A stretch of DNA of 14,483 nt, from the NCBI GenBank assembly GCA_017501175.1, contig JAFVXK010000019.1:1-14483 (forward strand). Reading direction: 5' to 3'. The DNA is from Clostridia bacterium (GTDB taxonomy: Bacteria > Bacillota_A > Clostridia > Oscillospirales > CAG-272). The notes below the pieces were generated by a model, which saw nothing but the letters and a program-made list of their open reading frames with translations, searched no databases and was not told where the DNA came from. Positions 1 through 7,180 of the stretch are shown here, in pieces (position 1 is the stretch's first letter; each line of letters begins with the position of its first letter). The position numbers and the translations under genes were made by a program.

Positions 1-61
1 CCTTACGTGCCACAGGCTTGTTGGTGGGGATCTCCACCACGTCCAGCTTATAGATGGTGGC
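1..61 (-). other. SecA-like coding fragment joined to valS (chimeric edge)
   Basis: Read leftward from 61, in a frame shifted relative to valS, the DNA encodes ATIYKL followed by [14 protein letters not shown] without a stop up to the window edge. This matches the region of SecA after the TGTA...EF motif (E. coli SecA has [21 protein letters not shown], from memory). The same bases read in the valS frame give Trp/Pro/Ser-rich nonsense. Both genes are on the same strand but are not normally fused. The likeliest explanation is an assembly chimera at a contig end; a real recombination junction is the alternative. The SecA assignment rests on only 20 residues but the IPTNKPV pattern is characteristic. 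Confidence 0.7.
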
Positions 62-1422
62 AACCAGGTGTCAAGGACGTCCTCCTCCTGACGTACGGGC
101 GCGCCACATTTCGGGCAGGTGGTGATGTCCTCTTTAGACACCTCCATGTGACCGCACTCGTCGCAGTAGAAAGCGGGAATTCTGTGTCCCCACCAGAGCT
201 GACGCGAGATGCACCAGTCGAGAATGTTGTTCATCCAGTTGAAGTAGTTCTTCGAAAATCTCTCGGGAACGAAGCTTATCGAGCCGTCCTCAACCGCCTT
301 GATTGCAGGCTCTGCGAGAGGCTTCATCTTAACGAACCACTGGTCGCTCGTCATAGGCTCGACGGTAGTGCCGCAGCGGTAGCATGTACCGACGTTGTGG
401 TCGTGGGGTACGGTCTTGACGAGGAAGCCCTCGGCTTCAAGGTCTGCGACAAGAGCCTTTCTGCAGGCGTATCTGTCCATTCCCTCGTACTTGCCTGCGT
501 AGGAGTTCATCGTCGCGTCGTCGTTCATAACCTTAATCTGCTCAAGGTTATGGCGCTGACCTACGAGGAAGTCGTTGGGGTCGTGGGCGGGGGTAATCTT
601 AACGCAGCCCGTACCGAAGCCAATCTCAACGTAGTCGTCGGCAATAACGGGTATCTCGCGGTTTACAAGAGGGAGTATGAGTGTCTTTCCGATGAGGTGC
701 TTTGTGCTCTCGTCCTCGGGGTTGACGGCAACGGCGGTATCGCCGAACATCGTTTCGGGACGGGTGGTGGCTATCTCAACGTAGCCGTCCTCGTCCTTGA
801 TGGGATACTTGATGTGCCAGAAGCTGCCCGGCTGGTCGGTGTACTCAACCTCTGCGTCGGAGAGTGCTGTAAGACAACGGGGACACCAGTTGATAATTCT
901 GTATCCGCGATAGATAAGTCCCTTATTATAGAGGTTGACGAACACCTCGCGGACTGCGCGCGAGCAGCCCTCGTCCATCGTGAATCGCTCGTGCGACCAG
1001 TCGCAAGACGAGCCGAGCTTCTTTAACTGATTTATAATTCTGTTACCGTACTGATTTTTCCAATCCCAGACGCGCTCAAGGAATTTCTCACGTCCGAGGT
1101 CGTAGCGCGAAAGCCCCTCGTTCACGCGGAGATTTTCCTCAACCTTTATCTGCGTAGCAATGCCCGCGTGGTCAGTGCCGGGAACCCAGAGCGTCGAGTA
1201 GCCCTGCATACGCTTTGCTCTGACGAGTATGTCCTGGAGCGTTTCGTCAAGCGCGTGTCCCATGTGAAGCTGTCCCGTTACGTTAGGCGGCGGGATAACT
1301 ATCGAAAACGGCTTTTTCTTTTTGTCGGGGTCGGGCTTGAAGTAGCCCTTTTCACACCACTCCGAGTAGAGCCTGTCCTCAAACTCGGCAGGGTTGTAGT
1401 TCTTTGCAAGTTCTTTTCTCAT
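1..1422 (-). CDS. valS: Valyl-tRNA synthetase, N-terminal part, truncated at window edge
   Basis: Class Ia aminoacyl-tRNA synthetase that charges tRNA-Val in the cytoplasm. Reading leftward from the ATG at 1422-1420 gives [19 protein letters not shown], then the PPPNVTG and HMGHAL (HIGH-type) signature, [19 protein letters not shown], an [16 protein letters not shown] editing-domain motif, [19 protein letters not shown], and EEDVLDTW at codon 453. After that Trp (66-64) a valine enzyme should continue FSSALWPFS; instead the frame becomes unrelated, because bases 1-61 come from another gene. So only 453 codons are genuine ValRS and the KMSKS half is missing. A Shine-Dalgarno-like AAAGGA lies about 9 bases before the ATG. 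Expression is controlled by the upstream T-box leader. Family identity is very secure; the leftmost 63 bases should not be counted as valS. Confidence 0.95.
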   Translation of the reverse strand, partial: MRKELAKNYNPAEFEDRLYSEWCEKGYFKPDPDKKKKPFSIVIPPPNVTGQLHMGHALDETLQDILVRAKRMQGYSTLWVPGTDHAGIATQIKVEENLRVNEGLSRYDLGREKFLERVWDWKNQYGNRIINQLKKLGSSCDWSHERFTMDEGCSRAVREVFVNLYNKGLIYRGYRIINWCPRCLTALSDAEVEYTDQPGSFWHIKYPIKDEDGYVEIATTRPETMFGDTAVAVNPEDESTKHLIGKTLILPLVNREIPVIADDYVEIGFGTGCVKITPAHDPNDFLVGQRHNLEQIKVMNDDATMNSYAGKYEGMDRYACRKALVADLEAEGFLVKTVPHDHNVGTCYRCGTTVEPMTSDQWFVKMKPLAEPAIKAVEDGSISFVPERFSKNYFNWMNNILDWCISRQLWWGHRIPAFYCDECGHMEVSKEDITTCPKCGAPVRQEEDVLDTWLPPSISWTWWRSPPTSLWHVR

Positions 1423-1463
1423 TTTATTTTTTCCTTTCGGTTTGTTTACTGTGGGAAAGGTAT

Positions 1464-1491
1464 GTGAGAACTTTTTGAAAAAAGTTCCCAC
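1464..1491. repeat. Perfect-core inverted repeat in the valS leader
   Basis: Arms GTGAGAACTTTTT (1464-1476) and AAAAAGTTCCCAC (1479-1491) pair over 12 of 13 positions around two bases. The motif lies between the T-box terminator and the valS start. Hairpins of this GAACTTTTT/AAAAAGTTC type look like dispersed intergenic sequences I recall from clostridial genomes, but I see only one copy here. There is no conventional T-tract after it on the minus strand, so I do not call it a terminator. Confidence 0.6.
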
Positions 1492-1530
1492 GCCCTCAAA
1501 AACTTTTGTGATGGGGTAAGGTAAAAGCAT

Positions 1531-1653
1531 CTTCGTGAGCAGAATTTTCGTAAGACGAGGCAAAGCGAGCGAGGGAAATGAAGGCGTATTTACATACGGC
1601 GATTTGACCGAGCCGATGCTTTAACGAAGTATTGCGGAATTTATGCCTCGAAG
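1531..1653. repeat. Structured intergenic repeat, copy A
   Basis: A 123-bp element, related along its whole length to the 124-bp copy B at 1994-2117. The best blocks are 1578-1604 against 2043-2069 (25 of 27 identical) and 1623-1651 against 2087-2115 (25 of 29). The ends are inverted: CTTCG (1531-1535) with CGAAG (1649-1653). Internally CGTAT...ATACG forms a small hairpin, and CGAGGCA (1556-1562) can also pair with TGCCTCG (1644-1650). This copy abuts the T-tract of the valS T-box terminator, so it is transcribed as part of the valS leader only after antitermination. I see no coding capacity. Confidence 0.75.
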
Positions 1654-1690
1654 AAAAAGCCCGAGGATGCAGGAAACCTGCATCCTCGGG
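1654..1690 (-). terminator. Intrinsic terminator of the valS T-box leader
   Basis: On the minus strand CCCGAGGATGCAGG (1690-1677) and its exact complement (1673-1660) form a 14-bp stem with a 3-base loop, followed by C, five T, C, T, T. The conserved TTTTTCGTCCC that precedes and enters the stem is typical of clostridial T-box attenuators. Uncharged tRNA-Val is expected to stabilise the competing antiterminator. Confidence 0.92.
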
Positions 1691-1925
1691 ACGAAAAATC
1701 GTGGTACCACCCAAAGTTCGAAGCGCGGATAAATACGAAAATGCGCTTCCTCATTACATCTTAACGCGAATACACGTCGGAGTCTAATGAGCGAGAGGCT
1801 TTCCTCCCTGCTGTTCTTTCCGAAATTACTGCGGTGACGCTTCACGAAGCCAAATGAGGACTCGCACCCACCGCCCTCTCTCTGAAAAATGGGATTTCGT
1901 TACTTCTTCCGCTACAATATAATAT
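1654..1925 (-). promoter_or_regulatory. T-box riboswitch controlling valS
   Basis: A tRNA-sensing leader of about 270 bases. The T-box itself, TGGGTGGTACCACG, is at 1713-1700, followed by TTTTTCGTCCC and the 14-bp terminator. The distal Stem I signatures are AGAGAGGGCGGTGGGTGCGAG on the minus strand at about 1882-1862. The likely specifier is GUC followed by A (1838-1836, within GAAGCGTCACCGC), a valine codon, which agrees with the valS gene downstream. The mechanism, known for the family, is that uncharged tRNA-Val pairs with the specifier and, through its CCA end, with the T-box to favour readthrough. The exact Stem I fold was not computed, so the specifier choice is an inference supported by gene context. 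Confidence 0.9.
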
Positions 1926-1954
1926 ATATTAACACACTCCGGCGAATTTGTCAA
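1926..1954 (-). promoter_or_regulatory. Sigma-A-type promoter of the valS T-box transcript
   Basis: On the minus strand, -35 TTGACA (1954-1949), a 17-bp spacer, and -10 TAATAT (1931-1926). It lies just upstream of the T-box leader, the right place and direction for valS. The -35 is a perfect match and the -10 differs at one base. Confidence 0.85.
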
Positions 1955-1993
1955 CACCAATAATTAAATTCTGCTCATTTTAAACAAGACACA

Positions 1994-2117
1994 CGTCGAG
2001 AGGAGAAATCGATGCAGTACGAGGCGTAAGGGAGCAAACGAGATGAAGCCGTATTTATATACGGCGATTCGAGTGCGCCGAGCGACAACGAAGTAATGCG
2101 CGATTTATACCTCGACG
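1994..2117. repeat. Structured intergenic repeat, copy B
   Basis: A 124-bp relative of copy A (1531-1653). Its ends are inverted with a 7-bp perfect match, CGTCGAG (1994-2000) and CTCGACG (2111-2117). An internal hairpin pairs CCGTAT with ATACGG (2049-2064). It begins one base after the thiI stop codon (2119-2121), so it forms the 3' end of the long operon transcript. No separate terminator with a T-tract is visible there. It could stabilise or end that mRNA, but that is inference. Confidence 0.75.
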
Positions 2118-2118
2118 G

Positions 2119-3309
2119 TTATCTGTACTCGGGGTAAACCAATTTCGTTTCGGTGTACATCGATGCATAAGCCTCTTCAAGAAGCGCGTCGAAATCGAGT
2201 TTCTCAAGCTCTGCCATAACCGCCTCGATTTTCGGCTGGGTTTTCGGGTGTCTTGGAGTAAAGACGGTACAGCAATCCTCAAAGGGCAAAATCGAGGTAT
2301 CAAAGGTGCCGTAGTGGCGCGCTTCCTTAACTATTTCGCTCTTATCCATACCGATACAGGGGCGGAAAACGGGGATATTCACAACCGAGTCGGTGACTCC
2401 GATTGCCGCGAGCGTCTGCGAGGCTACCTGTCCAAGACTCTCGCCCGTAATGAGCGCGCCGCACTTATATTCTCTCGCGCAACGCTCGGCAAGGCGCATC
2501 ATAAAGATACGCAAAATCAAGGTGAAGTAGTCCTCCTCGCACCTGTCGCGGATTTCCTCTTGGACGTGGGTGAGCGAGATTACGTGGACGTGAATTTTCG
2601 CGCAAAACTCGCACATCTCCTGGGCCAGCTGCATTACCTTTTCCTTTGCGCGCTCCGAGGTATAGGGGAAGGACTCGAAGTGAAGCGCCTCAATCTCCAT
2701 ACCGCGCTTTGCCATCATACAGCCTGCAACGGGGGAGTCAATACCGCCCGAGAGCAGAAGAAGTCCACGCCCTGCCGAGCGAAGAGGAAGTCCTCCCGCG
2801 CCCGCCTCCTGACCTGCGCGTATGTATGCGTGGTCGTCGCGCACCTCGACTGTGACTGTGACGTCGGGATTTTTGACGTCAACCTTTATGCCTCTGACCG
2901 AGGCGAGTATCACGCCGCCGATTTCCGCCGCTATTTCGGGGGATTTCAGGGGGAAGCGCTTATCTGCACGCTTTGCGTCAACCTTAAAGGTACGCTTGCC
3001 CGCAAGCTTTTCGGGAAGGTAGGTCCTTGCCACCTCGACGATGCTCTCCATCGTTTTCTCGCAGACGGCGGCACGGTTGACGCCAACGATGCCGAAGACC
3101 TTCTTCGCGGCGTCGTACATTCCGTCCATATCGCACTCGTCGGTCTGCGGCTCGACGTAAATCGTGCTCTGCTTATAGTAAATTTTAAAAGTGCCGTAGG
3201 GCGAGGCTCGGCGGCGCAGCTCCTTTACGAGCCCCGACTCAAAATTCTGTCGGTTTGCGCCCTTCAGGACTATCTCACCGAATTTACAAAGGATTACTTC
3301 GCTTATCAT
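2119..3309 (-). CDS. thiI: tRNA 4-thiouridine sulfurtransferase ThiI, rhodanese-less form
   Basis: Adenylates U8 of tRNA and transfers sulfur to make 4-thiouridine; in some bacteria also supplies sulfur for thiamine thiazole. The 396 residues show an N-terminal ferredoxin-like region, a THUMP domain at about 60-165, and an ATP-pyrophosphatase domain opening with the PP-loop SGGIDS at 187-192. The conserved late segment FEDCCTVF (343-350) carries Cys346/347, the region of the catalytic cysteine. The protein ends soon after, so the C-terminal rhodanese domain of E. coli ThiI is absent, as is usual in Bacillota, where a cysteine desulfurase delivers sulfur directly. AGGAAG lies 5 bases before the ATG. 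It follows pncB by 12 bases and is the last gene of the operon. Confidence 0.95.
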   Translation of the reverse strand: MISEVILCKFGEIVLKGANRQNFESGLVKELRRRASPYGTFKIYYKQSTIYVEPQTDECDMDGMYDAAKKVFGIVGVNRAAVCEKTMESIVEVARTYLPEKLAGKRTFKVDAKRADKRFPLKSPEIAAEIGGVILASVRGIKVDVKNPDVTVTVEVRDDHAYIRAGQEAGAGGLPLRSAGRGLLLLSGGIDSPVAGCMMAKRGMEIEALHFESFPYTSERAKEKVMQLAQEMCEFCAKIHVHVISLTHVQEEIRDRCEEDYFTLILRIFMMRLAERCAREYKCGALITGESLGQVASQTLAAIGVTDSVVNIPVFRPCIGMDKSEIVKEARHYGTFDTSILPFEDCCTVFTPRHPKTQPKIEAVMAELEKLDFDALLEEAYASMYTETKLVYPEYR

Positions 3310-3321
3310 AGTGGCTTCCTT

Positions 3322-4767
3322 TTAATTTTTTCTGCCTCTGTTTACGAGTAGCTCGTGCTTTACGTCCCAGAGCTTCTTCGAGAGGTCAACGTAGTAGCGG
3401 TGGGGGTTCTCAAAGCGCTTGACCTCCTCCCAAAGCGTGTCAACCTCTGCCTTGCAGTATTTCTGTATATCTGCGATGTGAGGCGTCTTATAGACGCACT
3501 CGCCCGATTTGAACACGGGAACGAGCAGCTCGCGCGCCGTGTAATTCGTGATAATTTTCTTTTTCCAGGTTTCAACGGGGTCGAAGAGCTCAAGAGGCTC
3601 ACTCTCGTCTATTTTCTCGTCGTAAACTGTGAGAAGGTCGGCTATTGCCGTGCCCGTTTCGTTGTCGTAGATACGGTATATCTTCTTGAAGTGGGGATTG
3701 GTTATCTTCTCGGGGTTTTCGGAGATTTTGATTTTCGGGATTACCTCGCCGTCCTTTTCCTTTGCGACAAGCTTATAGACGCCGCCGAAGACGGGGCTCG
3801 ACTTCGCGGTTATAAGACGCTCGCCGACGCCAAAGGAGTCAATGCACGCGCCCTGACGGATTATGTCGCGGATAATGTTTTCGTCAAGCGAGTTAGATAT
3901 GACTATCTTGCACTCGGTAAGCCCTGCCTCGTCGAGCATTTTTCTCGCCTTCTTGGTAAGGTAGGTGATGTCGCCCGAGTCAATTCTGATACCGCACTTT
4001 TTGATGCCGAGGGGCAGAAGAATTTCCTTGAAGGCGCGGATTGCGTTGGGAATACCGCTCTTGAGGACGTCGTAGGTATCAACAAGGAGCGTCGCGTTAC
4101 TTGGGTACATCTTGCAGTAGGAAACGAACGCGTCGTACTCGCTGTCGAACATCTGCACCCAGGAATGCGCCATAGTACCCGTCGCGGGAATGGCGTAATC
4201 TCTGTCGGATATGGTGCAGGCGGTAGCGGCACAGCCGCCGATGTACGCGGCTCTTGCACCGAGGATTGCTCCGTCTGCTCCCTGCGCTCTGCGCGAGCCG
4301 AACTCGGCAACCGGTCTGCCCTCCGCGGCTCTTACCACACGGTTTGCCTTGGTGGCAATCAAGGACTGATGGTTGAGGCACAGAAGCACGAAGGTTTCTA
4401 TAAACTGCGCCTCGATAGCCGGCGCTCTTACCGTGAGGATAGGCTCATTCGGGAAGATGGGCGTACCCTCGGGAACTGCCCAGATGTCGCCCGTGAAGCT
4501 AAAATCTGCAAGATACGCAAGGAAATCCTCGGAAAATACGCCCTTCGAGCGAAGAAAGTCGATGTCCTCGGCGGTGAATTTCAAATCCTTGATATAATCT
4601 ATAAGCTGCTCAAGACCTGCGGCAATGGCAAATCCGCCGCCGTCGGGTATTTTGCGGAAGAATACGTCAAAGTAGGCTATTTCGTCGCGCTTTCCAAGCT
4701 CAAAGTAGCCGTTTGCCATAGTGAGCTCGTAAAAGTCGCAAAGCAGTGTGTTGTTTTGTTTGGACAT
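3322..4767 (-). CDS. pncB: Nicotinate phosphoribosyltransferase
   Basis: Converts nicotinate and PRPP to nicotinate mononucleotide at the cost of ATP, the entry step of Preiss-Handler NAD salvage in the cytosol. The 481-residue protein opens with LLCDFYELTMANGY, has FGSRRAQGADGA (156-167), the TGTMAHSW segment with the candidate phosphorylated His201, LLVDTYD (227-233) and RIDSGD (261-266), all hallmarks of the NAPRTase family. The length suits the longer Gram-positive form. AAAGGAG sits 7 bases before the ATG. It lies 26 bases after the interrupted EIIC gene and 12 bases before thiI, so it is probably cotranscribed. No nicotinamidase or nadE is visible nearby. Identity is secure. Confidence 0.95.
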   Translation of the reverse strand: MSKQNNTLLCDFYELTMANGYFELGKRDEIAYFDVFFRKIPDGGGFAIAAGLEQLIDYIKDLKFTAEDIDFLRSKGVFSEDFLAYLADFSFTGDIWAVPEGTPIFPNEPILTVRAPAIEAQFIETFVLLCLNHQSLIATKANRVVRAAEGRPVAEFGSRRAQGADGAILGARAAYIGGCAATACTISDRDYAIPATGTMAHSWVQMFDSEYDAFVSYCKMYPSNATLLVDTYDVLKSGIPNAIRAFKEILLPLGIKKCGIRIDSGDITYLTKKARKMLDEAGLTECKIVISNSLDENIIRDIIRQGACIDSFGVGERLITAKSSPVFGGVYKLVAKEKDGEVIPKIKISENPEKITNPHFKKIYRIYDNETGTAIADLLTVYDEKIDESEPLELFDPVETWKKKIITNYTARELLVPVFKSGECVYKTPHIADIQKYCKAEVDTLWEEVKRFENPHRYYVDLSKKLWDVKHELLVNRGRKN

Positions 4768-4793
4768 AGCTTTTCTCCTTTACTAAACAAAAA

Positions 4794-5306
4794 TCAAAGG
4801 TCGAGCTTCAGGTCGTTTTCCTTTATCCAGCCTAGCTTACGCATAATCTCGGAGAACACGAGAGAAAGAACGGCGGGAAGAACGACGCAAACGACGACAA
4901 CTCCGATAATCGAGGTTGCATTAAAGCCCATATCGGTAAATACACCGAGAGGTCCGACAAGACCGCACGTACCCATACCTGCGCTGACGCCGGTGCATTC
5001 GAGCTTGAAAAGACAGGTCGAGATAGGTCCGGTTATTGCCGAGGCAAGAGTTGCGGGTATCCATATAAGAGGATTTTTCACGATGTTGCCCATCTGGAGC
5101 ATCGACGTGCCAAGTCCCTGCGCGACAACGCCGCCCCACTTGTTTTCACGGAAGGAGATAACGGCAAAGCCGACCATCTGCGCGCAGCAGCCTGCAACCG
5201 CAGCACCGCCCGCAATACCCGTAATTCCTATCATCGCGCAGATAGCCGCCGAGCTAATCGGCAGGGTGAGTATGATACCGACGACAACCGAGATTATTAT
5301 ACCCAT
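4794..5306 (-). CDS. C-terminal half of the interrupted EIIC-like protein
   Basis: An open stretch of 170 residues from the first ATG after the internal TGA (MGIIISVVVGIILTLPISS). In intact relatives this ATG corresponds to an internal Met, and no Shine-Dalgarno sequence precedes it, so independent translation is doubtful. It holds the most conserved part of the family and ends in its own TGA at 4796-4794, only 26 bases before pncB. Confidence 0.5.
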   Translation of the reverse strand: MGIIISVVVGIILTLPISSAAICAMIGITGIAGGAAVAGCCAQMVGFAVISFRENKWGGVVAQGLGTSMLQMGNIVKNPLIWIPATLASAITGPISTCLFKLECTGVSAGMGTCGLVGPLGVFTDMGFNATSIIGVVVVCVVLPAVLSLVFSEIMRKLGWIKENDLKLDL

Positions 5307-5351
5307 AACGAGAGGATAAAGTCCCGTCGCGTAGTTGATAAAGTAGCCGAG

Positions 5352-5882
5352 TCAATACATAACGTAGGAAACCCCGGGGCAAAGAAGCATTGCAATAAGC
5401 GCGCCTGTGCCGAGAGTTACGGCAGGAGTTACGAGAATATCGACCTTCGTCGCCTTTGAAACGAGCTTTCCGACCTCGACTGCGACAAGGACGCAGACGA
5501 ATGCACCGAGAGGTCCAGCGGTGACAGATTTCTCAGCTCCTTCAAACATAAAGGTCATTCCGTATGCGTTGCCGAACATACCGACGACGCCTGCCGAGAG
5601 CATAACGAGCATCGGAGCTTTGAGCGCAAAAGCGATAGCTACGCCAATCATAGCACCCGTAGCACCGCCCGCACCCGCGAGCAAATCAAAGAAGTCGCGG
5701 ATAGCGTTGCCGTCGAGTATGTACTTCGCCACCGTGCCGAATATCGTGCCCATAAGGAGCGAGGCGAAAAGTCCGAGTGCCATCGCGCTCATCGCATCGA
5801 CGAAGTACAGCTTCGGCGAAAGGGTCACGCCCCTCTTATCGAGAAAGGCTCTGAATTTTGACTGTTTTTTTGCGTTTTCCAT
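5352..5882 (-). CDS. N-terminal half of the interrupted EIIC-like protein
   Basis: This is what would be made if TGA at 5354-5352 terminates translation: 176 residues starting MENAKKQSKFRAFLDKRG. A charged cytoplasmic N-terminus is followed by several hydrophobic segments (LGLFASLLMGTIFGTVA, GAMIGVAIAFAL, LVMLSAGVVGMFG, LGAFVCVLVAVEVG, LGTGALIAMLL). The product lacks the SSAAI and QMVGFAVISF core and is unlikely to transport anything alone. The start is supported by GAGG about 8 bases upstream. Confidence 0.7.
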   Translation of the reverse strand: MENAKKQSKFRAFLDKRGVTLSPKLYFVDAMSAMALGLFASLLMGTIFGTVAKYILDGNAIRDFFDLLAGAGGATGAMIGVAIAFALKAPMLVMLSAGVVGMFGNAYGMTFMFEGAEKSVTAGPLGAFVCVLVAVEVGKLVSKATKVDILVTPAVTLGTGALIAMLLCPGVSYVMY

Positions 5883-5892
5883 AGATGTTACC

Positions 5893-6327
5893 TCACTTTA
5901 CCGCGCGCTCGCGGTCAATATAGTTTTGCAATATAATTTGCGCTGATAAGGTGTCAATAACCTCACGGCGCTTTTTGCCATAGGTTTCAGAGCCGTCAAG
6001 GAAGCGGTACGCCTCCATCGTGCTCATTCTCTCGTCGTAATACTCGACGGGAATATCGGTAATCGAGGCGAGAATGTCGCCAAATGCCCTTACCGCTTCG
6101 GCGCGGAAGCCCTCCGTGCCGTCCATATTCTTCGGAAGTCCGACTATTATCTTCTTGCAGGCGCGCGACTCTGCCTCGCGTGCAACTCGCTCGGCAGTCT
6201 TTCTCATTCCGCCCTCGGATATTGTACCAATACCACTGGCAAGAAGTCCCGACACGTCGCACTCGGCAAGACCCGTGCGCTTGTCACCGTAGTCAACTCC
6301 GAAATATTTTCCATGCGTAATATCCAT
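5893..6327 (-). CDS. ruvX: Putative Holliday junction resolvase / pre-16S rRNA nuclease YqgF
   Basis: RNase H-fold nuclease of the RuvX/YqgF family, linked in other bacteria to Holliday junction resolution and to maturation of the 16S rRNA 5' end. The 144 residues match the family in length. Visible motifs are FGVDYGDKRTGLA (9-21, with the first catalytic Asp), IIVGLPKNMDGTEG (the VGLP motif) and VEYYDERMSTMEA (the DER.ST motif). The GGAG Shine-Dalgarno lies 8 bases before the ATG. The gene ends in TGA, 10 bases before the EIIC-like gene, and sits 28 bases after the methyltransferase gene. Co-directional spacing indicates cotranscription from the queA promoter. Which of the two proposed activities dominates cannot be told from sequence. 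Confidence 0.93.
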   Translation of the reverse strand: MDITHGKYFGVDYGDKRTGLAECDVSGLLASGIGTISEGGMRKTAERVAREAESRACKKIIVGLPKNMDGTEGFRAEAVRAFGDILASITDIPVEYYDERMSTMEAYRFLDGSETYGKKRREVIDTLSAQIILQNYIDRERAVK

Positions 6328-6355
6328 CGATTTTCTCCAAAACGTGAACTTTAGT

Positions 6356-7180
6356 TTACTTTTCTGCGCTTTTTTTATAAACGAAGAGGTAGAACTCGAC
6401 CTCGGTTTTTAGCGAGGCGAGAGAGGCAAGGCGCGCTTTCCCCTCGATTGAGGTGCGGTAGGCGTAGGGCGTCATCATAAAGAGCGAATTTATCTTCTCC
6501 TGTGTGTCGAGCGTCAGCTCGTACGCAATTTTCTCGCGCGAGATAAGCTCAAAGCCTGAAAGCTCGTCCGACTCAGGCGTGTTGAGATAGGGCGTGTCGT
6601 AAAGCACCGATTTCAGCCCGAAAAGATGACGCTCAGCAGGTATCGCCATAATAAACGCGCCACCCGTGCGAAGTATTCGCGCCGTTTCCGAAAGAGCAAG
6701 GGGTGAAAAGACGTTCACCGCCGTATCTACCGACGAGTCGGAAAGCGGAATATCGTAGGACGAGGCTACCGCAAGGTCTAAGCTCTTGTCGCGCTTTGAG
6801 GCAAGGCGCACCGCCTCCTTTGATATGTCAAAACCGAGAATATGTAAATCTTTGTTTGCATTTTTGGCTTTTTCGTTGATTATATGAGTGTAATATCCCT
6901 CTCCGCAGCCTGCATCAAGAAGCGTTCCGCCCTCGCGGGTATGCTCCGAGGCAAGCTCTGCTACGCGCTCTGCAAGCGGTAGGTACGCACCCGTGTCGAG
7001 AAAAGCTCGCCTCGCCACAACCATCTCACGATTATCGCCGTGAGTACCGCCCGTCGAGGAAAGAAGCAAATTATAGTATCCCTCTTTTGCTCTGTCGTAC
7101 GAGTGCCCAATAGGGCATTTTGCCGCACCGCCCTCACCGACGGCAAGGAGATTTTTACATTTAGGACAAATGAATTTCAT
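6356..7180 (-). CDS. rlmA: RlmA-family 23S rRNA (guanine-N1) methyltransferase
   Basis: SAM-dependent methyltransferase of the RlmA/RrmA family, which methylates N1 of a guanine in 23S rRNA hairpin 35 near the peptide exit tunnel (G745 in RlmA-I, G748 in RlmA-II). The 274 residues begin with a zinc-binding module: Cys5, Cys8, Cys22 and His26 in CPKC and CPIGHSYD. KEGYYNLLL and GDNREMVVARRAFLDTGAY follow, then SAM motif I LLDAGCGEGYY (87-97). VNVFSPLALSETARILRTGG gives the later Rossmann strands. The ATG directly follows the TGA of the upstream small gene (TGAATGAAA), suggesting translational coupling. The symbol is by family; whether it is type I or II is not decidable here. Confidence 0.88.
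   Translation of the reverse strand: MKFICPKCKNLLAVGEGGAAKCPIGHSYDRAKEGYYNLLLSSTGGTHGDNREMVVARRAFLDTGAYLPLAERVAELASEHTREGGTLLDAGCGEGYYTHIINEKAKNANKDLHILGFDISKEAVRLASKRDKSLDLAVASSYDIPLSDSSVDTAVNVFSPLALSETARILRTGGAFIMAIPAERHLFGLKSVLYDTPYLNTPESDELSGFELISREKIAYELTLDTQEKINSLFMMTPYAYRTSIEGKARLASLASLKTEVEFYLFVYKKSAEK

Larger units (their letters stand above)
4794..5882 (-). pseudogene. PTS_EIIC_2-type membrane protein gene with in-frame TGA
   Basis: One continuous frame of 363 codons encodes a PTS sugar transporter IIC-like membrane protein, interrupted once by TGA at 5354-5352 (codon 177). The N-terminal half (5352-5882) has VDAMSAMALGLFASLLMGTI and GKLVSKATKVDILVTP; the C-terminal half resumes LGYFINYATGLYPLVMG, then LTLPISSAAI, GCCAQMVGFAVISFREN and VAQGLGTSMLQMGNIVKNP. 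Both halves fit one family of about 350 residues. As I recall the family, a Trp precedes LG at this site, so TGG to TGA is the simplest cause. Readthrough or sequencing error are the other options. No IIA or IIB partner is nearby, and the substrate is unknown. GAGGTAAC precedes the ATG, 10 bases after ruvX. Confidence 0.8.

Noticed and set aside
7..1026. Plus-strand open frame of 339 codons opposite valS
   Set aside because: Antisense shadow of ValRS; the minus-strand reading has all synthetase motifs.
2248..3351. Plus-strand open frame of 367 codons opposite thiI
   Set aside because: Antisense shadow; ThiI motifs are clear on the minus strand.
3355..5319. Plus-strand open frame of 654 codons opposite pncB and the EIIC gene
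   Set aside because: It is the antisense of well-recognised genes, has no family motifs, and arises from codon bias in GC-rich third positions.
5352..5354. Selenocysteine codon
   Set aside because: No known selenoprotein in this transporter family, the site is a membrane-protein loop with likely Trp, and no obvious SECIS hairpin was seen.
4794..5882. Alternative genetic code with UGA as Trp or Gly
   Set aside because: TGA is the genuine stop of ruvX, trmK, prfB, the small Cys gene and this same EIIC gene, and Trp is TGG elsewhere.
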